Source: Planomicrobium sp. CPCC 101110 (GTDB lineage: Bacteria; Bacillota; Bacilli; Bacillales_A; Planococcaceae). From it: 64,000 bases of DNA. Every line of letters begins with the position of its first letter. The first letter of the stretch is position 1. Below, piece after piece: positions 1-8,050 of the stretch. The translations under genes and the position numbers were made by a program. The notes under the pieces are model-generated. The model saw only the letters and a program-made list of their open reading frames with translations, did not search any database and was not told the DNA's origin. Location: NCBI RefSeq assembly GCF_007859395.1, contig NZ_VOHD01000003.1, positions 1,493,120-1,557,119 of the forward strand, in the 5' to 3' direction.

Positions 1-842
1 ACCATGTCCTGACGTTTGAAGAGGAAATTGAAGAGGAACTGGAGATGGAAGGCGCCTATTACGCCATTACCTTCAGCCCGCTCTACAGCGGCGAATCGAT
101 TCGCGGGGCAGTGGCAGTATTGCATAACATGACCGAACAGCATCGGCTTGAGAAGCTGCGTGAGGATTTTATCGCTAATGTATCCCACGAGCTCCGTACG
201 CCAATTGCAATGCTTCAAGGCTATAGTGAAGCGATACTGGATGATGTTGGGGCAACAGAAGAAGAACGCCGTGAAATGACAAAAATCATTTACGAAGAAT
301 CCCAACGCATGGGCCGCCTGGTCACTGACCTGCTGAACTTGGCTCGCTTGGAATCCGGCCATATGCGGCTTTACAAAAACGTTGTGCAAATCAATAGTGT
401 GATTGAACGCATGACAATGAAGTTTTCCCAAGCTGCGAAGGAAAAAGGCATCCATTTGTCCTTCAAAACCAGCCTTGACGATTGGGCCGCCACAGAACTT
501 GACGAAGACCGGATTGAGCAAGTTATGACAAATCTGATCGACAATGCTATGCGCCACACGCCGGAAGAAGGGCATGTCATGGTCAATGTCGAACAAGAAC
601 AAGGATACGCGAAAATTTCCGTCAACGATACAGGCATCGGAATAACTAAAGAAGACCTGGAATACGTTTTCGAACGCTTTTACAAAGCGGATAAAGCCCG
701 GACGCTCGGCAAGGGCGGCACAGGGCTGGGCCTTGCAATCGCCAGCAACATCATCAAAGCCCACGGCGGTGAGATTTACGCAGAAAGCGAAGTTGGCGTT
801 GGAACTTCCTTTATCTTTTTGCTCCCATTGAAAAAGATGTAA
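1..842 (+). CDS. resE: Sensor histidine kinase ResE, 3'-terminal part
   Basis: The reading frame is open from base 3, so the true start lies upstream of the window. The visible part holds the end of a PAS-like segment (about the first 30 residues after the internal Met at base 45), then a HisKA domain with the phospho-acceptor His in FIANVSHELRTP (codon at 186-188). The ATPase domain follows, with an N box (NLIDNAMRHTP), G1 (NDTGIGI), F box (FERFYKAD) and G2 (GKGGTGLGLA). ResE autophosphorylates and passes the phosphate to ResD, controlling aerobic and anaerobic respiration genes in Bacillus. The name rests on kinase sequence plus the following sigX-rsiX pair, the same order as in B. subtilis. 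The stop codon lies inside a sigX promoter. Confidence 0.9.
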   Translation, partial: HVLTFEEEIEEELEMEGAYYAITFSPLYSGESIRGAVAVLHNMTEQHRLEKLREDFIANVSHELRTPIAMLQGYSEAILDDVGATEEERREMTKIIYEESQRMGRLVTDLLNLARLESGHMRLYKNVVQINSVIERMTMKFSQAAKEKGIHLSFKTSLDDWAATELDEDRIEQVMTNLIDNAMRHTPEEGHVMVNVEQEQGYAKISVNDTGIGITKEDLEYVFERFYKADKARTLGKGGTGLGLAIASNIIKAHGGEIYAESEVGVGTSFIFLLPLKKM

Positions 843-863
843 CTTTTTATAAATAGATACGAC
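838..863 (+). promoter_or_regulatory. Candidate SigX-type (ECF) promoter of sigX
   Basis: TGTAAC at 838-843 and CGAC at 860-863 are separated by 16 bases. The SigX consensus I recall from B. subtilis is TGTAAC, about 17 bases, CGAC. The -35 element overlaps the resE stop codon (840-842). The site lies 26 bases before the sigX start, so it fits autoregulation of sigX-rsiX. Seen: the two motifs and their spacing. Inferred: SigX dependence. Confidence 0.65.
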
Positions 864-888
864 TAATCTAAAGAACGGGGGGGAGTTC

Positions 889-1422
889 ATGAATGACTCC
901 GTTTTTCATCGGCTTTACGATCAATATCATCAAGATGTCTTTCAGTTTCTTATCTATTTAGTAAAAAACCGCACGCTGGCAGAAGACTTGATGCATGAAG
1001 TGTATATCCGCGTTTTTCGGGCATATGACCGCTTTGAAGGGAAAAGCTCTGAAAAAACCTGGCTTTTTTCCATTGCCAAAAATGTCGCAATTGATCATTT
1101 CCGCAAAGCGGCTGTCAGAAAAAAGCATTCGATGGATTTTTTTGATTGGGAAACACAGCAATTGGTTTCGTCCGAACGCATCCCTGAAGAAATTTCGATG
1201 TTGAACGAAGACAAAATAAGGCTTTATAAAACATTGGACCTTTGTACGGGAGATCAGAAAATGGTCATAATCATGCGGTTTTTCCAAGATCTTTCGATAG
1301 CTGAAACTGCGGAAGTATTAGGTTGGACGGAAGGAAAAGTAAAAACGACACAGCACCGTGCGATAAATTCATTGCGCGATAAATTATCCTCTATGGAAGG
1401 GGGAGAGGCGAATGCCGAATAG
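889..1422 (+). CDS. sigX: ECF RNA polymerase sigma factor SigX
   Basis: 177 residues, normal for an ECF sigma factor. Region 2 is visible as EDLMHEVYIRVFRAYDRF and WLFSIAKNVAIDHFR (about residues 28-70). Region 4 is the helix-turn-helix around FFQDLSIAETAEVLGWTEG (about 133-152). The start ATG follows a very strong GGGGGGGAG site. SigX in B. subtilis directs genes that alter cell-envelope charge and lipid composition. The gene sits directly after resE and overlaps the anti-sigma gene rsiX by 11 bases, the usual coupled sigma/anti-sigma arrangement. A matching ECF promoter lies just upstream. The paralogue SigW is the main alternative by sequence, but the locus favours SigX. Confidence 0.9.
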   Translation: MNDSVFHRLYDQYHQDVFQFLIYLVKNRTLAEDLMHEVYIRVFRAYDRFEGKSSEKTWLFSIAKNVAIDHFRKAAVRKKHSMDFFDWETQQLVSSERIPEEISMLNEDKIRLYKTLDLCTGDQKMVIIMRFFQDLSIAETAEVLGWTEGKVKTTQHRAINSLRDKLSSMEGGEANAE

Positions 1423-2632
1423 CAAATGGGATGAGAGGTATATTGAAAATCTGTTAGGAGATTTTCCGGCAATTCAAGACCATCGGCCAAAAGATGAGGT
1501 TTACAGCCGTCTTGCCAAAAAAAGCCTACCCCGACAAAAGCGGCAGAGAAACTGGCTGCCTTTGCTTGTGGCAGTATTGGCCTTTATGACAGTAGGGATC
1601 CTTGTAGCCTCTATTCTAAGCCAAAACGGCATCGATTCGGCCTTTGAAGAAAGCGTATCTGACCAGCCGGCAGAGACGGCAGTCACTTCCCCTGAGCCTG
1701 AAGGCGATACCGGAGAGAATTCCGCCGCAATTTCAAGCCAGGAAAGCCAGGAAAGCCAGCAAAGAGAAGAATCCTCTGATTTTTCAGCAATGCAGCCGGC
1801 TGCGCTTAGCCGGACCGCAGTTTACTCTAATGAATTGGAAGGGGCCACCTTGTTTACAATTGGAATGACTGAAAATGCGTATGTGATTCCTGTTTCTTTT
1901 TTGATTCCCAACGAACAGATCGAAAGAGATTTTGACAGTGGGACGCCCACCTCTGTGGAGCTCTACAACCAGTATGCTTCCAATCTTGACGAAGAGGAGC
2001 TTGGCTTCGAGGAGTATCACCCTTATGCCGGGACAATAACGAAAACGGATAATGGGGCGGCGCATATGCTGCCGAGTGACCACAAATATGATGAGGCATC
2101 AGCAAGCATTGGCGTCTATATGGCTTCAATCCAGGAGACTTTCAAAGATGTGGAAGAAGTGGCGGTATTGAATGAAGACGGAACTCCGGCGGAATTCGGG
2201 CAAGTTGGGACAATGGAACCGATCAAGACCGGTGCTGCAAATGTTGCCTATCATGCTTACACAACAGCAACAGGGGCGACATACCTTTTGCCAAGCTACG
2301 GCATGACTTTTGGTTCTGCAGCAGAAGCTGTCGAAGGGCTTTCGGCATCGCCGAGTGATTTTCAGCAGGCGACAATCCCTGAAGACGCATCCTTTGCCGT
2401 TACCGAAACGGAAGAACTTGTTGAAGTCCAATTTACAGAGCCCCTTGATATGGATTCGATTGAACCATCGGCAGCGGTCCGTATGGTGGAAAGCTTGGCT
2501 TTGACGGCTCAATCGTTCGGCAAACAAGTGCAATTGGGAAACACGGTGCAAGAACAGTGGAACGATTTCGATTTCACCCAGCCGATTGCAGCTCCTATAG
2601 CGCCGAACAAAATGGAGTGGCCATTGCAATAA
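1412..2632 (+). CDS. rsiX: Anti-sigma-X factor RsiX, membrane protein
   Basis: 406 residues. The cytoplasmic N-terminus (about 1-46) should bind SigX. One membrane segment follows at about 48-69, then a long outside part that begins with an acidic, Ser/Glu/Gln-rich linker (about 75-130). The start ATG lies inside the end of sigX (11-base overlap with GGAAGGGGGAGAGG upstream), which implies translational coupling. The extracellular domain has a GerMN-like, non-enzymatic look, but I cannot assign a fold firmly. By family knowledge it holds SigX inactive until an envelope signal arrives. An intrinsic terminator follows at 2659. Confidence 0.82.
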   Translation: MPNSKWDERYIENLLGDFPAIQDHRPKDEVYSRLAKKSLPRQKRQRNWLPLLVAVLAFMTVGILVASILSQNGIDSAFEESVSDQPAETAVTSPEPEGDTGENSAAISSQESQESQQREESSDFSAMQPAALSRTAVYSNELEGATLFTIGMTENAYVIPVSFLIPNEQIERDFDSGTPTSVELYNQYASNLDEEELGFEEYHPYAGTITKTDNGAAHMLPSDHKYDEASASIGVYMASIQETFKDVEEVAVLNEDGTPAEFGQVGTMEPIKTGAANVAYHAYTTATGATYLLPSYGMTFGSAAEAVEGLSASPSDFQQATIPEDASFAVTETEELVEVQFTEPLDMDSIEPSAAVRMVESLALTAQSFGKQVQLGNTVQEQWNDFDFTQPIAAPIAPNKMEWPLQ

Positions 2633-2658
2633 CGTTTTTAAAAAATGAAAAGAAACCG

Positions 2659-2698
2659 GGCGTAGTGTAAGCATTATAGTTTACATTACGCCTTTTTT
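2659..2698 (+). terminator. Intrinsic terminator of sigX-rsiX
   Basis: A 12-base-pair stem (GGCGTAGTGTAA paired with TTACATTACGCC, one G-T pair) has a 10-base loop and is followed by six T. It ends the resE-sigX-rsiX unit 27 bases past the rsiX stop. Confidence 0.85.
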
Positions 2699-2713
2699 CT
2701 ACTAACATTAGGA

Positions 2714-2719
2714 TATAAT
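2714..2719 (+). promoter_or_regulatory. Candidate -10 box of the riboswitch-ribU transcript
   Basis: A perfect TATAAT lies about 15 bases before the first conserved base of the FMN riboswitch, where a transcript start would be expected. I see no good -35 box at the right distance; the upstream bases are the T run of the rsiX terminator. Confidence 0.5.
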
Positions 2720-2732
2720 AAAATATCGATTC

Positions 2733-2862
2733 ATCTTCGGGGCAGGGTGCAATTCCCTACCGGCGGTAATAGAACCCAGTTCTTAAGCCCGCGAGCCGTA
2801 AATGGCAGGATTTGGTGCGATTCCAAAGCCGACAGTATAGTCTGGATGGGAGAAGGTGAAGG
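2733..2862 (+). promoter_or_regulatory. FMN riboswitch (RFN element)
   Basis: The conserved RFN core is plain: GGGGCAGGGTG, AATTCCCTACCGGCGGTA, AGCCCGCGAGC, GATTTGGTG, GATTCCAAAGCCGAC, and the closing GGATGGGAGAAGG. The order and spacing match the six-helix family. It senses flavin mononucleotide. It lies in the 379-base stretch between rsiX and ribU, with a terminator hairpin at 2920 before ribU. A transcription-attenuation switch is therefore likely: FMN bound gives the terminator and less riboflavin uptake. Confidence 0.95.
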
Positions 2863-2919
2863 TACGGACGTATGTCGTTTACACGTAAACGAAGCGCTCT
2901 TTTTCAGTGTGCCTTTTTC

Positions 2920-2954
2920 TCCCTTGAGCAGTTTGAACGCTTAAGGGATTTTCT
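2920..2954 (+). terminator. Expression-platform terminator of the FMN riboswitch
   Basis: TCCCTTGAGC (2920-2929) pairs with GCTTAAGGGA (2939-2948), ten pairs with one G-T and a 9-base loop. TTTTCTGTGT follows. It lies between the aptamer and the ribU start, as expected for the conditional terminator. The antiterminator partner was not worked out. Confidence 0.75.
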
Positions 2955-3011
2955 GTGTAACGGCGTAGGCCGAACCTTTCTTCTGGTGAATCTTTAAGGA
3001 GAGAGGAAAAA

Positions 3012-3590
3012 ATGAAGAACAAAAAGTTACAATCTATGATCGCAATCGGGATGTTGAGCAGTATTTCTTTTATCTTAATGCTTTTCAATTTTCCATTGCC
3101 TGCGCTGCCTGCATTCTTGAAAGTCGATTTTAGCGATGTTCCTGCGCTGATCGCAGCTATTACCATGGGTCCGGCTGCCGGTATTCTTGTCGCCTTTTTC
3201 AAAAACGTATTGGATTGGCTGTTCCAAGGGAGCCAGACCGGAGTGCCGGTTGGCCACATGGCGAATTTCGCCACAAGCATTTTGTTTATCATGCCGGTGT
3301 ATTTGATCTACCGTAAAATGTCCAACAAAAAAGGAATCTTAGTGGGGCTTACTATGGGGACTTTATCGATGGCAATCGGTATGAGTGTTTTGAACTATTT
3401 CGTCTTTTTGCCGATGTACACTTATTTCCTGAACTTCCCGGCAGAAACCGGAAGCGCCCTTTTTAATAGCATCCTTCTTGGTATATTGCCATTCAACCTG
3501 ATAAAAGGATTCATGCTGACGGCAGTGGTTTTGCTTATGTTCAACAGCCTTCAATCCTGGATAGAGAAACAGCGTGCTTATTATCATTGA
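3012..3590 (+). CDS. ribU: Riboflavin ECF transporter substrate-binding subunit RibU (FmnP/YpaA)
   Basis: 192 residues, hydrophobic, with about six membrane segments. RibU is the membrane S component that binds riboflavin and docks on the shared ECF energy-coupling module, which is encoded elsewhere. Family signatures visible include FNFPLPALPAFLKVDFSDVP near residues 22-41 and the KNVLDWLFQGSQTGVPVGH stretch. The start has an AAGGAGAGAGG site. Location directly behind the FMN riboswitch strongly supports the call. The same position (ypaA/fmnP) is found in B. subtilis. A bidirectional terminator separates it from the convergent ferredoxin gene. Confidence 0.93.
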   Translation: MKNKKLQSMIAIGMLSSISFILMLFNFPLPALPAFLKVDFSDVPALIAAITMGPAAGILVAFFKNVLDWLFQGSQTGVPVGHMANFATSILFIMPVYLIYRKMSNKKGILVGLTMGTLSMAIGMSVLNYFVFLPMYTYFLNFPAETGSALFNSILLGILPFNLIKGFMLTAVVLLMFNSLQSWIEKQRAYYH

Positions 3591-3632
3591 TGCATCCAGC
3601 AGGATGGGGATTCCCGGCCTGTTGATAACATA

Positions 3633-3678
3633 AAAACAGGCATGCATGGAAGTAGCCACTTTCATGCATGCCTGTTTT
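3633..3678. terminator. Bidirectional terminator between ribU and fer
   Basis: AAAACAGGCATGCATG and CATGCATGCCTGTTTT form a perfect 16-base-pair stem with a 14-base loop. A tract on one side and T tract on the other make it usable from both converging genes. Confidence 0.88.
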
Positions 3679-3684
3679 ATTTTC

Positions 3685-3951
<267 letters not shown>

Positions 3952-4040
3952 TTATCTCCGAACAAGTTCAGTTATACTATCAGATTCATTCTATAGATGT
4001 TTGTTTAGTTTTTCAACCAAAAACGCTAGGGGGACATGCC

Positions 4041-5054
4041 TTGTTATTTGACGAACTTTTAATCGCAATCATGAAAGCGGTGAATCGAGAGCGGACGATC
4101 TCTTCTCCTTTCCATCTGATAAAGGGGAAAAAGTCAGGGCAAACGATCCAAGATATCGGTTATTATGGGCTATATCCTTATTTTGCTGTTATGCCGAGGC
4201 TTGAGAAGCGCTTCTACGATCAGGTGGTAGAGGGTCTTTTTGCGCGTGGTCTGCTGCAAAAAAATGAAGACGTCATTGACTTGACGGACTTGGCCTTGAC
4301 TTCCCAAACCCCCAAAACACAATTGGACGGCTGGAAATACCGTGGCAATGAACAGTTGTTTTTGAATCGGCTGTCACTAATTGTTCAAACTTTTTCCCAT
4401 ATCAGCCAAAAAGTGAACGTTTTTGATCCGGTAGTGAATACAGAAGAAATCCAATTATGGGTAAAGGCTTATTTGCGTAAAAGCAACTTTCGCGATCGGG
4501 CTGCAACAGCCGCTTTCAAAACACAACTTATGGACAGTTTGGAAGAGGCGCCTGTGACCGAAAGGCATAAAATGATTTTAATGCAGCGCTTATCAGGGTT
4601 AGGCTCAAGCGGATTGACGTGGGAACAGATTGCTGCAAGCCATGGAATGACTCCGCTGGATGTCCAGCTGTTCACAGTTGAAACATTGCATGCCTGGATG
4701 CAGATCATCGAGCAAAATCGTTATCCTCTGCTGTCAATGCTGATGGAAGGGGTCATTCAACAGTCAGCTTTGACGGAGTCGGCCCAGCGTACCGAAAAGC
4801 TTTTCGCCAGGGGATTTGCCTTGCATCAGATTGCGGAGCTGCGGCAATTGAAAACCAGCACCATCGAAGATCATTTTGTCGAACTTGCCATGAACGATCC
4901 TTATTTCGATTATTCATCTTTTCTCAGCGAAGAATTATATCAGGCAATTGTGGCAGTAAGCCGGAAACAGCAAACAAAAAGATTGCGCGATATAAAGGAA
5001 AAGGTGCCGGAAGCCTCATATTTTCAAATCCGGCTGGCACTGGCCATCAGATAA
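4041..5054 (+). CDS. ypbB: YpbB family protein with C-terminal helix-turn-helix (RQC-like) domain
   Basis: 337 residues starting at TTG with TAGGGGGAC upstream; no ATG in the same frame fits. The C-terminal third (from about residue 240) carries the helix-turn-helix typical of YpbB and RecQ-associated proteins (LFARGFALHQIAELRQLKTS). Its function is unproven. It lies directly before the RecQ-family helicase with a 51-base gap, as in B. subtilis. YpbB may supply a DNA-binding module missing from the short helicase; this is inference from the shared operon. Confidence 0.8.
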   Translation: MLFDELLIAIMKAVNRERTISSPFHLIKGKKSGQTIQDIGYYGLYPYFAVMPRLEKRFYDQVVEGLFARGLLQKNEDVIDLTDLALTSQTPKTQLDGWKYRGNEQLFLNRLSLIVQTFSHISQKVNVFDPVVNTEEIQLWVKAYLRKSNFRDRAATAAFKTQLMDSLEEAPVTERHKMILMQRLSGLGSSGLTWEQIAASHGMTPLDVQLFTVETLHAWMQIIEQNRYPLLSMLMEGVIQQSALTESAQRTEKLFARGFALHQIAELRQLKTSTIEDHFVELAMNDPYFDYSSFLSEELYQAIVAVSRKQQTKRLRDIKEKVPEASYFQIRLALAIR

Positions 5055-5105
5055 GCACAAAAAAAGCGGCACCGAACAGCCGTCAAACAGAAAGGAGAAA
5101 GACAA

Positions 5106-6533
5106 GTGGAATTGGAAAAATTGCTATACTCTACATATGGCTTTAGTTCATTCCGGCCCGGGCAGCGGGAAGTTATTGAGGAAGTTCTAAAAGGCAATAA
5201 CGTGATTGCACTGCTTCCGACTGGCATGGGGAAATCGATGTGCTATCAATTGCCCGCCCATCTCTTGCCTGGAAGCGTTCTGATCGTTTCGCCGTTACTG
5301 TCATTGATGCAGGACCAAGTGGCACAGCTGAAAAAAATGGGTGAAAAATCGGTGGTCGCGATCAATTCTTTCTTGAAACCGGAAGACAAAGAGAAAATCT
5401 GGAGCACTCTTGGAAATTACCGTTTTATCTTTATCTCCCCGGAAATGCTTGTGCAGCCTTTTGTCAAAAAGCAGTTGCAGCGCATTTCGATATCGCTGCT
5501 TGTGGCCGATGAGGCGCACTGCATTTCCCAGTGGGGATTTGATTTTCGGCCGGATTACTTGCGGATCGCCGAAATCATGCCTTTGCTGAATTACCCGCAA
5601 GTCCTGGCGCTGACCGCTACAGCTACATCAAAAGTAACGAATGAAATAAAAAAGTATTTAAACATATCGAACCCTTTCATATATACCCATCCTATGGACC
5701 GAAAAAATCTGGTTTATGACGTCAAGCGGTTCGAAGACCAAAAAGAAAAAATCGGATGGTTGAAGAAATTCGTCGACCACTGTGAGGGCCCGGGGATTGT
5801 TTATGCCGGTACAAGAAAAAAAGCGGAACAGCTGGCTTTGGATCTTACAAATAGCGGTTTGTCAGCCTCTTTTTATCACGGAGGCATGGATCATCAGGAT
5901 CGCATATTTGTCCAGCAGCAATTCCAGAACGGGGAATTGGACTGGGTTTGTTCGACCAATGCCTTTGGAATGGGAGTGCACATTCCGAACATCCGCCACG
6001 TTATCCATTTCCAGCTGCCGACATCGGTCGAAGGATATGTCCAAGAAGTCGGAAGAGCCGGCCGGGACGGCAAAGCAGCCTTGGCGACGCTTCTTTATGC
6101 GGAAGGCGATGAAGGGCTGTTGGAAAGTCTTGTAATGGATGAATTGCCTACTGTCAGAGAAATACGGGAAGTTTACGCCAACCGCACCGAACCCGAACGT
6201 TTGGTCGAACAAGGAATTGTCAGGGAAACGGCTCTGCGGGTAATTGCGTACTGGCAAAGCCGGCTGCCGCTGGAAGGGACGCTTCTGCAAATAGAGGAAC
6301 TGCAGAAGGAAAAAATAAAACAAGCTGAAAAAATACGGAAACTGGTAACTATTGATGGGTGTATACGTCAATATATCAGTGAATGCTTTGATCAACATTT
6401 GCTCGACAAACCGGAGAATTGCTGCGTTAATGATGGCATTGACTATTCCGTTTTCAAAAAACGGGTGAAAAAGGCGGTGAAAGTTGTTCCGGCTAGTTGG
6501 AAAGACCGGCTAGATGCCCTTCTTCCTTCGTAA
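5106..6533 (+). CDS. recS: ATP-dependent DNA helicase, RecQ family (RecS-like)
   Basis: 475 residues, shorter than full RecQ (about 600). It begins with the RecQ N-terminal motif FSSFRPGQREVIEEVL. Walker A is PTGMGKS (residues 38-44) and the Walker B is DEAH followed by CISQWGFDFRPDY (about 135-150). Motif VI is QEVGRAGRDG. No HRDC domain is visible after about residue 420, which matches RecS (YpbC) rather than RecQ. The GTG start follows AGAAAGGAGAAAG. It unwinds DNA 3' to 5' in repair and replication-fork restart. Operon with ypbB. Confidence 0.88.
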   Translation: MELEKLLYSTYGFSSFRPGQREVIEEVLKGNNVIALLPTGMGKSMCYQLPAHLLPGSVLIVSPLLSLMQDQVAQLKKMGEKSVVAINSFLKPEDKEKIWSTLGNYRFIFISPEMLVQPFVKKQLQRISISLLVADEAHCISQWGFDFRPDYLRIAEIMPLLNYPQVLALTATATSKVTNEIKKYLNISNPFIYTHPMDRKNLVYDVKRFEDQKEKIGWLKKFVDHCEGPGIVYAGTRKKAEQLALDLTNSGLSASFYHGGMDHQDRIFVQQQFQNGELDWVCSTNAFGMGVHIPNIRHVIHFQLPTSVEGYVQEVGRAGRDGKAALATLLYAEGDEGLLESLVMDELPTVREIREVYANRTEPERLVEQGIVRETALRVIAYWQSRLPLEGTLLQIEELQKEKIKQAEKIRKLVTIDGCIRQYISECFDQHLLDKPENCCVNDGIDYSVFKKRVKKAVKVVPASWKDRLDALLPS

Positions 6534-6613
6534 GAATACCTAGAAGAAACATTTACAAATAGCAATATTTTAGGCATAATGTAATTATTAGACAGGAATA
6601 GGAGAAATCGATT

Positions 6614-7279
6614 ATGGGAAAGCAAAATTACCGGGAATCAATTGAAAAAGATCGCCAAAAAATTGCTGTAGCAAACCCTGCGGCTCCTTCCAGAAGAGCT
6701 GCGCGCAATTCGGCCAAAAATCTGCCGAAAAAGAAAAAAAGTATTTTGTTGCCGACCTTATTTTTCCTTTTTATTTTAATCCCTGTAACGATCCTTATCT
6801 ATGTAGCCGTTTTCTATCAGCCAGATGATACCATCACGACACAAGCGATGAATAACGAAGTCAGTATAGAAACAAATACCGCACCTGACACTCCTATTGT
6901 TCCGGTAGAAGTGGAAGAAGATCAAGAAGAAGAGCCTGCAGAAGCGGCGGCAGCAAAAGCGGCCGATTCCGAAAAAGCGGCAGAAACCGCCAGTGAACAA
7001 CCTGCGGAAGCATCGGCTGAAAAACAGCCTAAGGCAGAACCGAAAGCAGAACCAAAAGAAGAACCAAAAGAAGAACCAAAAGAAGCGGTGGAAAAACAGC
7101 CCGAACAGCCGCAGCAAGCTGCAAAAACATACGTAGTGAAACCTCAGGAAACCTTATACCGGATTGCAGTGAACAACTATGGGGCAGCGGGGGCAGCAGC
7201 GGCAGTCGAGAAAATCAAACAGGCGAACGGACTGGCATCCAATTCGATAAGTCCTGGACAAACATTAATTTTACCGTAA
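6614..7279 (+). CDS. Membrane-anchored LysM protein (YpbE-like)
   Basis: 221 residues. A basic N-terminus (about 1-42) is followed by one membrane segment (about 44-66), then a low-complexity Ala/Glu/Pro/Lys region (about 90-165, with repeated KAEPKEEPKEEP) that would cross the wall. A single LysM domain ends the protein (TYVVKPQETLYRIAVNNYG to PGQTLILP), giving peptidoglycan binding. This is the position and architecture of YpbE downstream of recS in B. subtilis. Its cell role is unknown. The acidic/proline spacer resembles the tail of PonA in this window. Confidence 0.82.
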   Translation: MGKQNYRESIEKDRQKIAVANPAAPSRRAARNSAKNLPKKKKSILLPTLFFLFILIPVTILIYVAVFYQPDDTITTQAMNNEVSIETNTAPDTPIVPVEVEEDQEEEPAEAAAAKAADSEKAAETASEQPAEASAEKQPKAEPKAEPKEEPKEEPKEAVEKQPEQPQQAAKTYVVKPQETLYRIAVNNYGAAGAAAAVEKIKQANGLASNSISPGQTLILP

Positions 7280-7344
7280 TGGAGGAATTGGCTCCAACGG
7301 AGTCGAATAAGTTTTAATATAGATTGAGAAATAGAGGTGAGCGA

Positions 7345-7974
7345 ATGTTTGTTAAAAGCGCTATGGTCAAGAGAGAAAACTGTTACACGGTGAAAATGGA
7401 CGATTCCATTCAAGTTGGGCTCGATCTGCTGGAGAAGCACATATTGGATGCATTGCCGGTTGTGGATGGCACCGAATACAAAGGCATATTCACCTGGTAC
7501 CATGCATACAGAGCTTTTTTCCATTCCGGTAAAAGCAAGGAAGAATTTATAAATTCAACACGTGTCAGCGATGTCGTGGTCAACCAAGACGTTTACTTGA
7601 ACATCAATGACGTTTATGAAAAAGCGCTTATTGAACTAAACGATTTTCCAATCATTGCAGTTGTGGAAGGAACAGAATTTTTAGGAGTCGTCACACGGTT
7701 TGATGTGGTAAATCAATTGCAGAGTGCATTTGGCATACATAAACCTGGATTCCGCATTACCTTTACCTCAGTGGAGACCCAAGGCCGTATCGGACGATTG
7801 GGTGACATCATTGAAAAACACAAGGAATCCGTAATTTCGCTTGTTACATTTGACGAGACCGACAAGCTGGTGCGCCGCATCGTCTTGAAGATCCAGAAAA
7901 AAGACAATATCGAACGTTTCGTGAAAGAACTCGAAAAATCCGGTTTCCGCGTATTGGATGTTTCGGAAGATTGA
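7345..7974 (+). CDS. CBS-domain-pair protein with C-terminal ACT-like domain
   Basis: 209 residues from the ATG at 7345, which has AGAGGTGAG at proper distance; the frame is open from a TTG at 7324 but that lacks a site. Two CBS motifs are visible (VGLDLLEKHILDALPVV and a second around residues 70-125 ending FLGVVTRFDVVNQL). The last 75 residues look like an ACT-type fold (ITFTSVETQGRIGRLGDII). Such proteins usually bind adenosyl nucleotides, including ATP, AMP or cyclic-di-AMP, and act as regulators; the ligand here is unknown. It stands alone before a strong terminator. Confidence 0.7.
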   Translation: MFVKSAMVKRENCYTVKMDDSIQVGLDLLEKHILDALPVVDGTEYKGIFTWYHAYRAFFHSGKSKEEFINSTRVSDVVVNQDVYLNINDVYEKALIELNDFPIIAVVEGTEFLGVVTRFDVVNQLQSAFGIHKPGFRITFTSVETQGRIGRLGDIIEKHKESVISLVTFDETDKLVRRIVLKIQKKDNIERFVKELEKSGFRVLDVSED

Positions 7975-7985
7975 ATATAAGGAAT

Positions 7986-8029
7986 AAGAAAAAAGGCATA
8001 AGAATAATATTCTTAATGCCTTTTTTCTT
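7986..8029 (+). terminator. Intrinsic terminator after the CBS gene
   Basis: A long A/T-rich hairpin (AAGGCATAAGAAT against ATTCTTAATGCCTT, one bulged base, extended by an A run and T run) lies 11 bases past the stop. The next gene's Shine-Dalgarno site follows at 8036. Confidence 0.85.
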
Positions 8030-8050
8030 ATTTTTAAGGAGGTTTTGAAC

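Noticed and set aside
4469..4708. Minus-strand frame in ypbB and many similar antisense frames
   Set aside because: All lie opposite well-conserved genes, without ribosome sites or recognisable domains.
5862..6398. 178-codon minus-strand frame inside recS
   Set aside because: Opposite a conserved helicase gene, no ribosome site, low-quality composition (Phe/Gln/Arg-rich shadow).
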